A stretch of DNA of 40,240 nucleotides from Chara braunii (GCA_003427395.1 BFEA01000226.1:2277831-2318070); one strand, 5' to 3'; shown: positions 31,402 to 39,983, counted from the first letter of the stretch. Notes: a model not told the origin generated them from the letters alone. Numbers and translations: made by a program.

Positions 31402-31419
31402 TGACGCCGTTGCCGGGGA
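31402..31419 (+). other. Primer-binding site, tRNA-Asp type
   Basis: TGACGCCGTTGCCGGGGA matches the complement of the 3' end of plant tRNA-Asp (TGGCGCCGTTGCCGGGGA) at 17 of 18 bases; the one mismatch (A for G) is in the bases pairing with the tRNA CCA end. It marks the start of minus-strand DNA synthesis and fixes the right border of the 5' LTR just upstream. Confidence 0.85.
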
Positions 31420-31659
31420 CTCAAAAAATTTGAGTTCCTGGGAGCGGACCTTGGTCACAATATTCCGTGACTAGGCAGCAGTCTAGCATATTTCGTACAA
31501 GGTCTGGCTCAGGTTAGAAAGACTATTCGGCTAGAGGAGCCCCGAGAGAAGGGGCCTCCTGCAGAAGTCTATCTGAAGTGACTCAGACCTGCAAGCAAGG
31601 GTTTGAAATTTGTTTTCTAGACTCTTCGCTTGACAAGTCTATAAGTCAGAAACCAGACG
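31420..31659 (+). other. Structured untranslated leader
   Basis: Follows the primer-binding site. A hairpin ACTCAAA/TTTGAGT begins at 31419, and another with arms AGGAGCCCC / GGGGCCTCCT (one bulge) lies at about 31535-31562. Such hairpins after the primer-binding site can serve dimerisation or packaging in retroelements; that role is inferred from position only. Confidence 0.45.
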
Positions 31660-32055
31660 ATGACTGAAGAGTATAATGTCCTAGAAGCACTAACTCGTGT
31701 CACCTGCGGTGGTGTCTTCCCTTATATGTTTGTCAAATGCATTACTTGTGTAAAAAATACGACGAATGTGCATGTGCTTATCTCTAGATTCCTTGACACT
31801 GATGATTATGATATTCGACTCGATGTCCTAGAAGGGGCTGAATGGGACCCTAGTTTCTTTATCAGTTGGGATATCATAGTGGAGTGTATCGAAGCCGAGA
31901 GGGATCAGTTGAGACAGAAAGGGATAGAGACGAGTTGGAGCTTACTGCCTAGGATTTATGAGAAGATTCCTNCCCCGCCAGTACCCAGAGGATTTTGCGA
32001 TGGTAGGAACTGACAGCCAATCATCAATGCGGCATTGGGAAGACAAAGTTGGTAG
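31660..32055 (+). pseudogene. Pre-gag module copy 1
   Basis: Starts at ATG. Contains the module blocks GGVFPYM-V-C, VHVLISRFLDTDDYDIRLDV, a helix ending in KGI-TSWSLLPR and PPVPRGFCDGRN, then TGA (32011-32013) followed by QPIINAAL in the same frame. Other copies have Trp (or Tyr) at the stop position, so this is a TGG-to-TGA change. The frame ends at TAG 32053-32055, 7 nt before the next ATG. One N lies at 31972. Function unknown. Confidence 0.6.
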
Positions 32056-32062
32056 GCTGCCC

Positions 32063-32458
32063 ATGTCGGCAGTAACTAGAGCGATAGAGACACTGACCAG
32101 GATTACGGCTGGAGGTGCCTTCCCATACGTCATTGAGAGGTGTGTGACATGTGAGCACGACTCAGTGATCTTGTACGTCCTTGTAGTCCGATTCCTTGAT
32201 ACAAACGAGTATGATGTAAGGCCGTATGTATCTGCTGGAACAAGAAGAGAGATTGACTATGAGGCGTTTTGGGTAGTTGCTGCTGAGTATATCCTAGATG
32301 AAAGGTTGTTGTTGAAACAACAAGGAAAAAAAGTGACGTGGAGTGTCCTACCTAGAGAGTTTGAGAGATTCCCAAGTCCTCCTCTGCCTGCTAGCTTCTG
32401 CGACGGGAAGGACTGGGGACCAATCCTCAACGCGGTATTAAGGGATCCAGTGTGGTGA
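32063..32458 (+). CDS. Pre-gag module copy 2 (intact)
   Basis: 131 codons from ATG to TGA without interruption, the best-preserved copy. Blocks in order: residues ~17-25 GGAFPYVIE, 38-55 YVLVVRFLDTNEYDVRPY, a helix ~67-86, 89-99 KKVTWSVLPRE, 101-116 FPSPPLPASFCDGKDW, and 117-126 GPILNAVLRD. The alternation of strands with one amphipathic helix suggests a small globular fold. No Cys/His cluster, signal peptide or membrane segment. It begins 7 nt after copy 1 and ends 3 nt before the next ORF. Not recognised as a known family. Confidence 0.65.
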   Translation: MSAVTRAIETLTRITAGGAFPYVIERCVTCEHDSVILYVLVVRFLDTNEYDVRPYVSAGTRREIDYEAFWVVAAEYILDERLLLKQQGKKVTWSVLPREFERFPSPPLPASFCDGKDWGPILNAVLRDPVW

Positions 32459-32461
32459 GCT

Positions 32462-32797
32462 ATGTCGATCGATGTCTACACTCCTGATGACGGAGAGAGC
32501 TTCTGTTTTGAGGTTTATCTAGACGAACAACAAGCAACGGTCATCGGGGTTGTGAGAGGATGCGACACTAGGCTAGGTAGGCACGACGAGATTGGTATGG
32601 TAGAGCACTTCCTTGAGCTTATGAGAGCGGCTGCTTTTAGGGCAATTACGGGTCAGACTAAGATTAGGCATCTGCTGGATTGCAAGAGTTCGGATGGCAG
32701 GAGAGTGATGCTACATGCGAGAGATGAGACCATTCTATCTAGACAGCGTCCTGCAGATAGCATGGCTAGAGGCGCTAGAGGCAGCTCGAGGCAATGA
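32462..32797 (+). CDS. Small ORF between module copies, unrecognised
   Basis: 111 codons, ATG 3 nt after the stop of module copy 2; its own TGA overlaps the ATG of the next ORF as ATGA. N-terminal acidic, strand-rich part (FCFEVYLDEQQATVIGVV) followed by a helix (EIGMVEHFLELMRAAAFRAI) and a basic C-terminus. It is not a copy of the module. No family recognised. Confidence 0.5.
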   Translation: MSIDVYTPDDGESFCFEVYLDEQQATVIGVVRGCDTRLGRHDEIGMVEHFLELMRAAAFRAITGQTKIRHLLDCKSSDGRRVMLHARDETILSRQRPADSMARGARGSSRQ

Positions 32798-33318
32798 TAC
32801 TGGAATGTGAAAACTCTATGTCAAATGCGACTGTGACCATTAGTAGAGGATGGTTAGACAAAGTAACTGAGACTGACAGTCCGTTGAGGATATTGAGACA
32901 CGACGTCTGTAAGGAAGGGCGTTTAGTATTTTATGTTCCAGTAGTCAGATGTCTCAAGCACGACGAGATTGATGTGAGGGTTTATGCTCAGGAAGGAGTA
33001 AAAGAGGAAGAAGGTTATTTAGAGTGCCTGAGGAGAGTGTACATTCACCTTTCAAGGGTAAGGGAGTTACTTCGAAGCTTGTATGAGAAAGTGACTTGGG
33101 GGAAGCGAGTCAGACAATTTGAAAGACTCCCTAGTTTTCTGACTACGGATAGCTTCAATGACAGGAGAGACTGGGCACCTCTTCTAGAAGCTATTGCCGT
33201 GGTTGGTAAGGCAAGAGAGAATGACCTAGTCATGCGACGAAAGACGCTGTTTCTTGGGACCTTTGTACGTAGGTTCGAAGTTCAAGACAAAGCTTCTCCT
33301 GAGTTTTCCCTCACTTGA
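32794..33318 (+). CDS. Pre-gag module copy 3 (diverged)
   Basis: 174 codons from an ATG overlapping the previous stop. It keeps the module blocks FYVPVVRCLKHDEIDVRVYAQEG, a long helix, EKVTWGKRVRQFERLPS, DSFNDRRDWAPLLEAI, but has lost GGAFPY and carries an extra C-terminal tail of about 40 residues after position ~135. The tail may be frameshifted leader of the next copy. Confidence 0.6.
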   Translation: MILECENSMSNATVTISRGWLDKVTETDSPLRILRHDVCKEGRLVFYVPVVRCLKHDEIDVRVYAQEGVKEEEGYLECLRRVYIHLSRVRELLRSLYEKVTWGKRVRQFERLPSFLTTDSFNDRRDWAPLLEAIAVVGKARENDLVMRRKTLFLGTFVRRFEVQDKASPEFSLT

Positions 33319-33420
33319 CAATGGAAAGGAGCGTGCTATGGCTGAGGGGCATGTTAGTTTCCTAGGAAGCAGGCATACTGGGAGAAGGCTGAAGGAAAGG
33401 AATCGCCAGACATTAATTCT

Positions 33421-33876
33421 TTGGTTATCTCACTCCTACTCCGGGATTTAAAGCCCTTCATGGTAGGAGGGGCGTTTCCTTATGAGATTGAGAGATATAC
33501 TGTCTTGGTCATACCTGAAGCAGAGGAGAAAGTGTATGTGTTAGTAACTCGCTTCCTAGAGACTGACGAGTATGACATGTGTATATACACTCCAGTGACT
33601 GGGAAGATTTGGCGGCGGTATACTGGGTGTCACGAGTGAGCACTCAGACACGTCTGCAAATACAGGAACGAACTCAAGAAGAAAGGTAAGAAAGTTACCT
33701 GGAGTGTGGAGCCTACTGAGTATGAAATTTTCCCAAGTCCTCCCATTCCGAATAGCTTCGTCAATGGTGAGGACTACGAGCCTATCCTTAATGTTGTTTT
33801 GAGAGATAGGAAGTGGAGCAGTGTCAGCATTCACGATTCAGGATTGGAAGACTTGGTAGGCATAGGACAGGGTTAG
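33421..33876 (+). pseudogene. Pre-gag module copy 4
   Basis: No ATG in the aligned start; the frame opens within degraded sequence. Blocks: GGAFPYEIERY, KVYVLVTRFLETDEYDM, then TGA at 33637-33639 inside the helix, then KKGKKVTWSVEPTEYEIFPS, NSFVNGEDYEPILNVVLRD, ending TAG 33874-33876. Except for the TGA the module is complete. Confidence 0.6.
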
Positions 33877-33924
33877 ACGGATATAAGATAAAAATGGATC
33901 ATGGGGGTCGCTAGGGGCTAGGCA

Positions 33925-34362
33925 ATGTCTGGGTACTGCTCAAGGATCACAACGACACTAGACGCCTTAGTTTTTTTTACCAGTGGAGGAGCTTTTCCCT
34001 ACAAGATAGAACGCTGCATATCCCTGGAGGAGAAGCATGCACCTGGGAAGGCGTATGTCCTTGTAATGAAGTTCCTTGACACTGGTGAATACGATATCCG
34101 GCCCTACGTTCCCTCATTGAGGGAGAAAGGGACAGATCATGAGTCTCTTCGAAGTTGAATTAGTAATATAGTTAACCAAGAGAAGAGGGAATTAGAAAGA
34201 AAAGGGATAAGAGTAATTAGTGACTCAACACCGATTGTGTTTGATAGGTTTCCTGAGCCCCATCTGCTAGAAAGTTTTACTGACGGCAGGGACTGGGAAC
34301 CAATTTTAAACGCAATCATAAGAGAGAAAAGATTCAGGAAGAAGCAGAAGCGTAATCAGTAA
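33925..34362 (+). pseudogene. Pre-gag module copy 5
   Basis: ATG start. Blocks: GGAFPYKIERC, AYVLVMKFLDTGEYDIRPYV, TGA at 34156-34158 inside the helix region, then ELERKGIRV, FDRFPEPHLLESFTDGRDWEPILNAIIRE and a basic C-terminus ending TAA 34360-34362. Gag begins 10 nt later. This copy has the ordinary module order but a weaker VTW block. Confidence 0.6.
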
Positions 34363-34372
34363 ACTAGACAGG

Positions 34373-35518
34373 ATGGTCAAAGGACCGAATGCACGGCAGA
34401 GCCGTGCTAGCTCCTCTGCTGGGGATGGAGAAGTGACCACTACCGTGGTTCTTCGAGAGATGTTGAACCGAATAGAGGCCATGAAGACCGGGATGGACAC
34501 TATGAATGTCCGTCTAGATTTTCCAAGAGCTAAGGTACCTCCAGAGAACATACCCTGCTTTGATGGAACCAAGGTTATGGAGTTCCTGGAAGCCTATGAT
34601 GTCTTCGGTATGAGTCATGGCTGGTCGGATAAACAGAAGTTGAAAGCTCTGCTAGCCTATGTTGAACCTAAGATGAGAGTGTCGGTAACGAAGACGATAC
34701 AAGGACTGACAACATGGGCGGAAGTTAGACAAAAGATGTTAGAGGAGTATGCGAAGTATGATGTTCCAACAACAATGCAAAATTTGTTGGATGTGCAACG
34801 TTCCAAGTACGCTACCCTCGATCAATTCCTAGAGGATTTTGAGAGGGTTGCGCAGAGAGTACCTTTCCTGGACGAGGCACAAAAATGTCATGTCCTACTG
34901 ACTAACTTCGCGGAGGACGAAAGGAAGAATGTGGTAAGTCGCGCTGCCCATCATCCTCTAAAGTGGGATGAAGTAGTTGAGATGGTCCGTGAGTTGCCTT
35001 CAGTGTCCAACAGAAAATGGTCTTTGGAAGAGATGAAAGCAATCACTAGTGCAAGAAAAGGAAATGTTGAGGCAGTTGCGGGAGGAAACTTGAAGGCCGA
35101 GGAGATCCTTGGTCTTCTTGTTAAGCTTGGTAGCTACGAAAAGTTAACCTTTCCTGCCCCAGCAACTCAAACACTTGTTGGAGTCGAAGAAGGTAAGGNA
35201 GAAAGAAAGAAGGAGAAGCAAAAACAAGAGAGTGAAAGTAGTGACGACGATGACACTAGGCAAAGGAGAAAGAAAAAAATGAAGAAATGGAAAAAGAAGC
35301 GTGATCGGGATTGGAAGAAAGATAATAAGAGCCGAGATTGGCAAAGGAGAGATGACCCTTTCCGATGTTATTATTGTGACGAGGAAGGCCATACTCTAAC
35401 CCGGTGTGCGACGTTAGAAAAGAAGCTCGAAGAAGGGATTGTCAAGAGGAACGCCTATGGGCACATCTGTGATGCCAATTGGAACAAGGTAGACTTCCGG
35501 GTCAAAGGAGGGATGTGA
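34373..35518 (+). CDS. Gag-like nucleocapsid protein with CCHC zinc knuckle
   Basis: 381 codons from ATG to TGA (one N at 35199). Residues ~60-240 form a helical retrotransposon gag domain (W-x-DKQKL-LL-YV, W-E-RQKMLEEYAKY, RVPFLDEAQK); residues ~270-330 are very basic and acidic by turns; a perfect CX2CX4HX4C knuckle occupies residues 332-345 (CYYCDEEGHTLTRC) and would bind the element RNA. The same frame continues past the TGA for 66 codons and, after a TAG, into protease, so Gag-protease was one reading frame, with stops that are either readthrough sites or damage. Confidence 0.85.
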   Translation: MVKGPNARQSRASSSAGDGEVTTTVVLREMLNRIEAMKTGMDTMNVRLDFPRAKVPPENIPCFDGTKVMEFLEAYDVFGMSHGWSDKQKLKALLAYVEPKMRVSVTKTIQGLTTWAEVRQKMLEEYAKYDVPTTMQNLLDVQRSKYATLDQFLEDFERVAQRVPFLDEAQKCHVLLTNFAEDERKNVVSRAAHHPLKWDEVVEMVRELPSVSNRKWSLEEMKAITSARKGNVEAVAGGNLKAEEILGLLVKLGSYEKLTFPAPATQTLVGVEEGKXERKKEKQKQESESSDDDDTRQRRKKKMKKWKKKRDRDWKKDNKSRDWQRRDDPFRCYYCDEEGHTLTRCATLEKKLEEGIVKRNAYGHICDANWNKVDFRVKGGM

Positions 35519-35722
35519 GCGGTAATCCTAGAAAAGGTTAAGGCCAATAAGGATAAAAAAAAGAAGGTTAGGGTTAATGTTGTCACCTTTGACGGTATGC
35601 TACCTCCGGAGATAGTGGCTCGAGATGACAATCCTGGAAGTCAAAACCTGAATGTATCCCATATCAGTCAAAGAGAGGTTGAAGAGAAAAAGGGGGAGAA
35701 GGCTCAAAGAGAGCTAGATTAG
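35519..35722 (+). pseudogene. Gag-protease linker, in frame between two stops
   Basis: 67 in-frame codons between TGA (35516-35518) and TAG (35720-35722), lysine- and glutamate-rich. It joins gag to protease without any frame change, showing that the two were translated as one polyprotein in an active relative. Confidence 0.55.
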
Positions 35723-36691
35723 TTGGTCGATGGGACCAAGGGCCTAGTGAAGGAAGGCAAAGGAAAGGAAGCTGCAGGGAAAAAGAGGAAAGTGGTTTTG
35801 AGATCTGAGGCCGAGGAGGGTGTCGCGATAAATGAACTAGTAAAAAAACTACTTGAGGAGACCGAGATCACTCTATCCTGTAAAGAGGCGGTAGCCTTGG
35901 TGTCAAAGTTTAGAGAAGAACTCAAAAAGATGGTTGAAAGGCGGAAGGTAGAAATCAATAGCCTAAGCCTCTTCCCTCAACATGTGGAAAGAGCCCCGCC
36001 TGGTACCAAGATGAGGTTTGGTAACATGTCGTGTGAGTACTTGAATATCTCCGTAAACGACATGAAGGTTAGAGCCCTAGTGGACTCTGGGGCCGAGATG
36101 GTGCTTATGTCCTCGGCCACGATGAGATCATGTGGGCTTGGAATAGATAGGAAAACCAATCACCAACTCTCCAATATAGCCGGATTTTTGCCATTGGAAG
36201 GATTCATTGATGATTTGCCTATTCGAATTGGAACTTTACGGACCGAGATCCTCTGTTTTGTGGTCCCCAACCTGGATCATGACTGCATTCTCGGAGCCTC
36301 TTTCCTACATAGAATGAAGGCTTGTGCGTTCTTTGGCCATGATGGGGCGGCAGGGCTTTCGCTCCAGGATCCTAACAGTGGTCAAGAACAGGCTTTTGTG
36401 ATAAGTGACAGACATCATCCTCGTCATCAACGACATGTTAATTCTCTTAAGCATGGAGAATCTGATAAATTGATAGAGGAAGTACGAGCAAAGTTGAAAG
36501 AAAGTGGAATAGTAGACGAGAAGACAACGATTAGAGTAAATGATATTGGTAAGATGCTCAAGCTCCTAGATTATGAGAAGGAGTTGGACGATAAGAGGGA
36601 GATGGAAGGATTCAAGGAAGTTGTGAGGGCGACAAAAGTTGGCACGATGCAGCTTACCTTCTCTGCAACTGGTCTTTTTTTAGGAAAATAG
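35723..36691 (+). CDS. Retroviral-type aspartic protease region
   Basis: 322 codons in the gag frame. The catalytic motif is in ALVDSGAEMVLMS (residues ~116-128), with the flap-side strands and the closing hydrophobic motif CILGASFL near residue 190, typical of a pepsin-like monomer half. It would cleave the polyprotein. The N-terminal 100 residues are charged and helical. The frame closes with TAG at 36689-36691, just after the slippery site, so this is the 0-frame product of the frameshift. Confidence 0.8.
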   Translation: MVDGTKGLVKEGKGKEAAGKKRKVVLRSEAEEGVAINELVKKLLEETEITLSCKEAVALVSKFREELKKMVERRKVEINSLSLFPQHVERAPPGTKMRFGNMSCEYLNISVNDMKVRALVDSGAEMVLMSSATMRSCGLGIDRKTNHQLSNIAGFLPLEGFIDDLPIRIGTLRTEILCFVVPNLDHDCILGASFLHRMKACAFFGHDGAAGLSLQDPNSGQEQAFVISDRHHPRHQRHVNSLKHGESDKLIEEVRAKLKESGIVDEKTTIRVNDIGKMLKLLDYEKELDDKREMEGFKEVVRATKVGTMQLTFSATGLFLGK

Positions 36692-36746
36692 CCACCGGAT
36701 CCAAGAGGAAGTATAAGCGCAAGGGCATTAAGAAGAATCCGGTGGC
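36676..36746 (+). promoter_or_regulatory. Programmed -1 ribosomal frameshift signal
   Basis: Slippery heptamer T-TTT-TTA at 36676-36682, read as CTT-TTT-TTA in the protease frame; 8-nt spacer 36683-36690; then a perfect 10-bp stem, GCCACCGGAT (36691-36700) with ATCCGGTGGC (36737-36746), and a 36-nt purine-rich loop. A -1 slip changes to the frame of the reverse transcriptase, which is open from AGG at 36682 onward and contains no stop until 38338. The 0-frame TAG lies two codons downstream. All elements of a canonical signal are present and correctly spaced. Confidence 0.85.
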
Positions 36747-38340
36747 AGTCTTGATAGAGAAGGACTATAATGAAGCATTAGAGAAGGAAAGGAAGATAAT
36801 TAAAGGGTTAAGAGAGGCTGCATTAAAATGGGGAAGGATTACCCCAGAGAAGTTTAAGATAATGAAGGTAGGAGCCGATGACTTCCTCCTGCCGGCTGAG
36901 AGGGATTTCATATATGAATTATTTCAGAAGTACAATGGTGCATTTTCCTTTAATGATGAAAAGAGGGGACGAATGGACATTGACATGATCAAAATGGTCA
37001 AGATTTTGACCGTTCCTCACACGCCTTGGAATGATAGACCCACAACATATGCTCAAAAGGAAGAAAAAAAGGTAATGAAATACATAAACCAGAAGATCGT
37101 CTCCAACGTTGCAGAACCAGCGGATGGTGTTTATGCCAATCACTGGTTTTGTTTTTGGAAGCCAGGAGGAGGTATGCGCTGGATACAAAACTTGCAAAAG
37201 TTGAATTCGGTAACGGTTCGCGATGCGGGTAGCTTACCCAACGCGGATCTGTTGGCCGAGTCTTTCACAGGAAGGAGCATTTACTCCCTAGTGGACTTAT
37301 ACTCTGGCTATGACCAATTCCCCATAGATCCTACTATTCGACCTATGACCGCCATGCACACACGTAAAAGCCTCATACAAATGTGTGTGGTGCCTCAAGG
37401 GTGGACAAATGGGGTCGCGGTTGTCCAGCAAGATATGCTGAAGGTCATGGAGGACATATGCCCAGAGGTTACGTTCTCATACATTGATGACAATCCGGTT
37501 AAAGGACCAAAGGAAAAGGATGAGACCTTAGTGGATGGACGATTTAGGCGGTTTGTGTGGGAACATGCGCAGGGAGTGGCGAAAGTACTAGAAAGGTTGT
37601 TTAAGTACAATCTAACAGCTAGTGGACCGAAATCACTACTGTTCCAAAGAGAGGTAACGATCTTGGGTTTCAGGTGCTTCTTGGAAGGGAGAAGCCCCGA
37701 TCCTAAGAAGGTGGATAAAATCATGAACTGGCCTATGCCTCTAAGGACGGTTGGGGAAGTAAGGAGCTTTCTTGGGGTCTGCAGCTTCTGGCGGATCTTC
37801 ATTCCCGGGTTTGCCAGGATAGCAGAACCTCTTAGAGAAATGGTGCGACAAGGAGCTAGTTTAGGGTGGTCTGACCAAAGAGAGAAGGTTGCGCGAACAC
37901 TTCAAGATAAGTTAAGAGATGGCGAGGTCATACTAGGAGTACCCTACTTCGACGATGAAAGGGAGAGACCCTTCATCATTGAAGCTGATGACGGCCCGAT
38001 AGCATTAGGAGGAGTGCTCGTGCAGCGAGATGAGAATGGTAAAGAAAGACCACTTAGATTTGAGAGTCGCGTCCTTAATTCGGTTGCGAGAGGCTATATC
38101 CAATTTAGGAAGGAGCTTCTGGCAATCCTGCACTGTCTCAGAGTGTTCAGACACTATATTATGGGACGAAGATTCATCCTAAGAACGGATTCCACGACAG
38201 TAATTGAGGCTGTTAAGAGACATCAGCAAGTAGATGCTACGGTCAATAGGTGGGTAGCTCATATATGGACGTATGATTTTATATTAGAAAAGGTACCTAC
38301 TGATAAGAATCGAGCTGATGGGTTAAGCCGCGTGGAATGA
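36682..38340 (+). CDS. Reverse transcriptase and RNase H
   Basis: Open in the -1 frame from the frameshift site; no ATG is needed. Reverse transcriptase shows LVDLYSGYDQ (first catalytic Asp), VVPQGWTNGVAVVQQDM, and SYIDD (catalytic Asp pair). The connection has LGFRCFLEG and FLGVCSFWRIFIPGFA. RNase H residues D, E, D, D are visible in FIIEADDG, FRKELLA, RTDST and NRADGLSR. The domain order and motifs are those of Ty3/gypsy elements. The palm variant VPQGWTNGVAVVQQ departs from the usual FGL-NAP-TFQ. Ends at TGA 38338-38340, beyond which the same frame continues. Confidence 0.9.
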   Translation, partial: RKIATGSKRKYKRKGIKKNPVAVLIEKDYNEALEKERKIIKGLREAALKWGRITPEKFKIMKVGADDFLLPAERDFIYELFQKYNGAFSFNDEKRGRMDIDMIKMVKILTVPHTPWNDRPTTYAQKEEKKVMKYINQKIVSNVAEPADGVYANHWFCFWKPGGGMRWIQNLQKLNSVTVRDAGSLPNADLLAESFTGRSIYSLVDLYSGYDQFPIDPTIRPMTAMHTRKSLIQMCVVPQGWTNGVAVVQQDMLKVMEDICPEVTFSYIDDNPVKGPKEKDETLVDGRFRRFVWEHAQGVAKVLERLFKYNLTASGPKSLLFQREVTILGFRCFLEGRSPDPKKVDKIMNWPMPLRTVGEVRSFLGVCSFWRIFIPGFARIAEPLREMVRQGASLGWSDQREKVARTLQDKLRDGEVILGVPYFDDERERPFIIEADDGPIALGGVLVQRDENGKERPLRFESRVLNSVARGYIQFRKELLAILHCLRVFRHYIMGRRFILRTDSTTVIEAVKRHQQVDATVNRWVAHIWTYDFILEKVPTDKNRADGLSRVE

Positions 38341-38511
38341 GGATCGATAGATGATGAATCTCTTGAGGAGACATCTTTCGTTGACGAATTCCTTATGGGG
38401 GACGATGATGAAGAGCTACCGCCTGCTCCCAATTGTTATACGGCCTCAGCCATGGCAACCAAAAGAGAAGACTGCTGAGGTGAAAAGGAAGATCCCTACC
38501 TCCACTACCTC
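38341..38511 (+). pseudogene. RNase H-integrase linker, in frame
   Basis: In the same frame as RT and the integrase ORF; broken by TGA at 38338 and again at 38476-38478. It is rich in Asp and Glu. Its uninterrupted frame apart from the two TGAs shows it was part of one pol polyprotein. Confidence 0.55.
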
Positions 38512-39327
38512 TTGACTCAAGAGGATGAGGAAGAAGGGTGGTATGAGATGGTAGAACAGACCACTATTGCAGCTCATGAGCTGGCTGAGAGTTCAAGAAT
38601 GGTTGAGCGTCGAATGAATGAGATAGAGGATGAGTCAGAAGATCTGGAGCAGAGTAAGGATGATGAAGGAAGGTTTAAAAAGGAAGAATATGATGGAGAG
38701 TATAAGAGGATCGGTATGGTGATGAGTAATAATCACCTGAACGAGTTCTACCATGAGAGAACAAAGAGGACCTTTAGACTACGTAGGGGTCACCTTTTTG
38801 TGGATGCTAAGGAGGGACTACCGCCACTGAGAGTTGTGTGTGGTAGGGAAAGGCAACTAGAGGTGATCGCTGCACTGTATGAAGGTCTAGCAGGGGGTCA
38901 TAGGGGTGCTGATGCTACATACTATAAAGTATCTCGACTATATCACTGGGATGGTCTGATGGATATGGTTATGAGATATTGCAAGTCATGTGAAGCCTGT
39001 CAAAAAAGATCATCTATGAGACTGATTGAACCCCTATACCTCACTGTTCTTGTTGAGCCTTGTAGTACTGTTCACCTTGATCTAATTACTATGCCACCTG
39101 GTAAGGATGGAATGGAATATATACTAACTATGAAAGATAATATGTCTGGTTATGTTGAAGCAAAAGTCATCCGTAAGAAAACAACAAAAACTGTGGCAGA
39201 TTGGATCGAGGAAATCTACCTAAGGTACCCCTTCATACGAGAGTTTGTGGCTGATCAGGGATCAAAATTCAAGAGCGAGATGGTCAGAAAGCTCATGTTC
39301 AGACTTGGAGTCAGGTCAGATTTGTGA
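38512..39327 (+). CDS. Integrase, zinc-binding and most of the catalytic domain
   Basis: 271 codons in the RT frame. After an acidic N-terminus come the HHCC zinc-binding domain (H in GGHRG, H in LYHW, C-x2-C in CKSCEAC) and the catalytic core with first Asp in VHLDL and second Asp in FVADQGSKF. The frame then runs into TGA; the expected FVTPYHPQ segment with the third acidic residue is in the -1 frame, so there is a frameshift near 39315. It would have inserted the element DNA. Confidence 0.85.
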   Translation: MTQEDEEEGWYEMVEQTTIAAHELAESSRMVERRMNEIEDESEDLEQSKDDEGRFKKEEYDGEYKRIGMVMSNNHLNEFYHERTKRTFRLRRGHLFVDAKEGLPPLRVVCGRERQLEVIAALYEGLAGGHRGADATYYKVSRLYHWDGLMDMVMRYCKSCEACQKRSSMRLIEPLYLTVLVEPCSTVHLDLITMPPGKDGMEYILTMKDNMSGYVEAKVIRKKTTKTVADWIEEIYLRYPFIREFVADQGSKFKSEMVRKLMFRLGVRSDL

Positions 39328-39983
39328 CACCATATCATCCTCAGGCTAATGCACCAGTGGAAAGAGGTCACAGAACTCTAAAGGATGCTATATCAAAATG
39401 GTGCCGAGGTGATTCCAGAAGCTGACCATCCTTCTTGAGAGCGGCTGTTTATGCTGACAATGTGACTGTCATACGGACTACAGGTTATGCACCTGTTACA
39501 CTCTGGTACGAACAGTATGCTACTTCTCCCATTGAGAATCTGGTTGAGACCTGGACCCATGAGGCACAAAGAGAGTCATATTCCACAGAGGAGTTGCTGA
39601 GACTGAGGATCAGGCAAATCAAGGAAGTGGATGAGGCCATAATTGAGGCCACAAAGAGGATGCCAGACAGCAGGTTATCTGACCAGACACGATGAAACAG
39701 CAAGAGGTACATCAGGAAGGAACGACTTCAGGTCGGGGATATTGTACTTTTGCATTCTACATCTCTCGAGACGCAATGGACTAAGAGATTGAAGGCCAGG
39801 TGGATGGGACCTTTCAGGATCATCAGAGAGGTTGAAGGCAAGGCATATGAGTTAGCAGATATGGATGGAACGAAATCCCATGGTATAGTATCCGGCTCCC
39901 GACTCCGAAAATTCATACTCAGAGATGCAGATTTGATTTCGAGTTCAGGCAAAATGATGGGGCGAGGCTCGACATCCGTCTAG
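39313..39983 (+). pseudogene. Integrase C-terminal part, after a frameshift
   Basis: In the other frame: FVTPYHPQANAPVERGH carries the catalytic Glu; then TGA at 39423-39425 (where gypsy integrases commonly have Trp), YADNVTVIRTTGYAPVTLWYE, TGA at 39693-39695, and a C-terminal domain with LQVGDIVLL and KARWMGPFRI, the GPF motif of gypsy integrases. Ends with TAG at 39981-39983. The frameshift and two stops mean this copy cannot make a full integrase. Confidence 0.8.
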
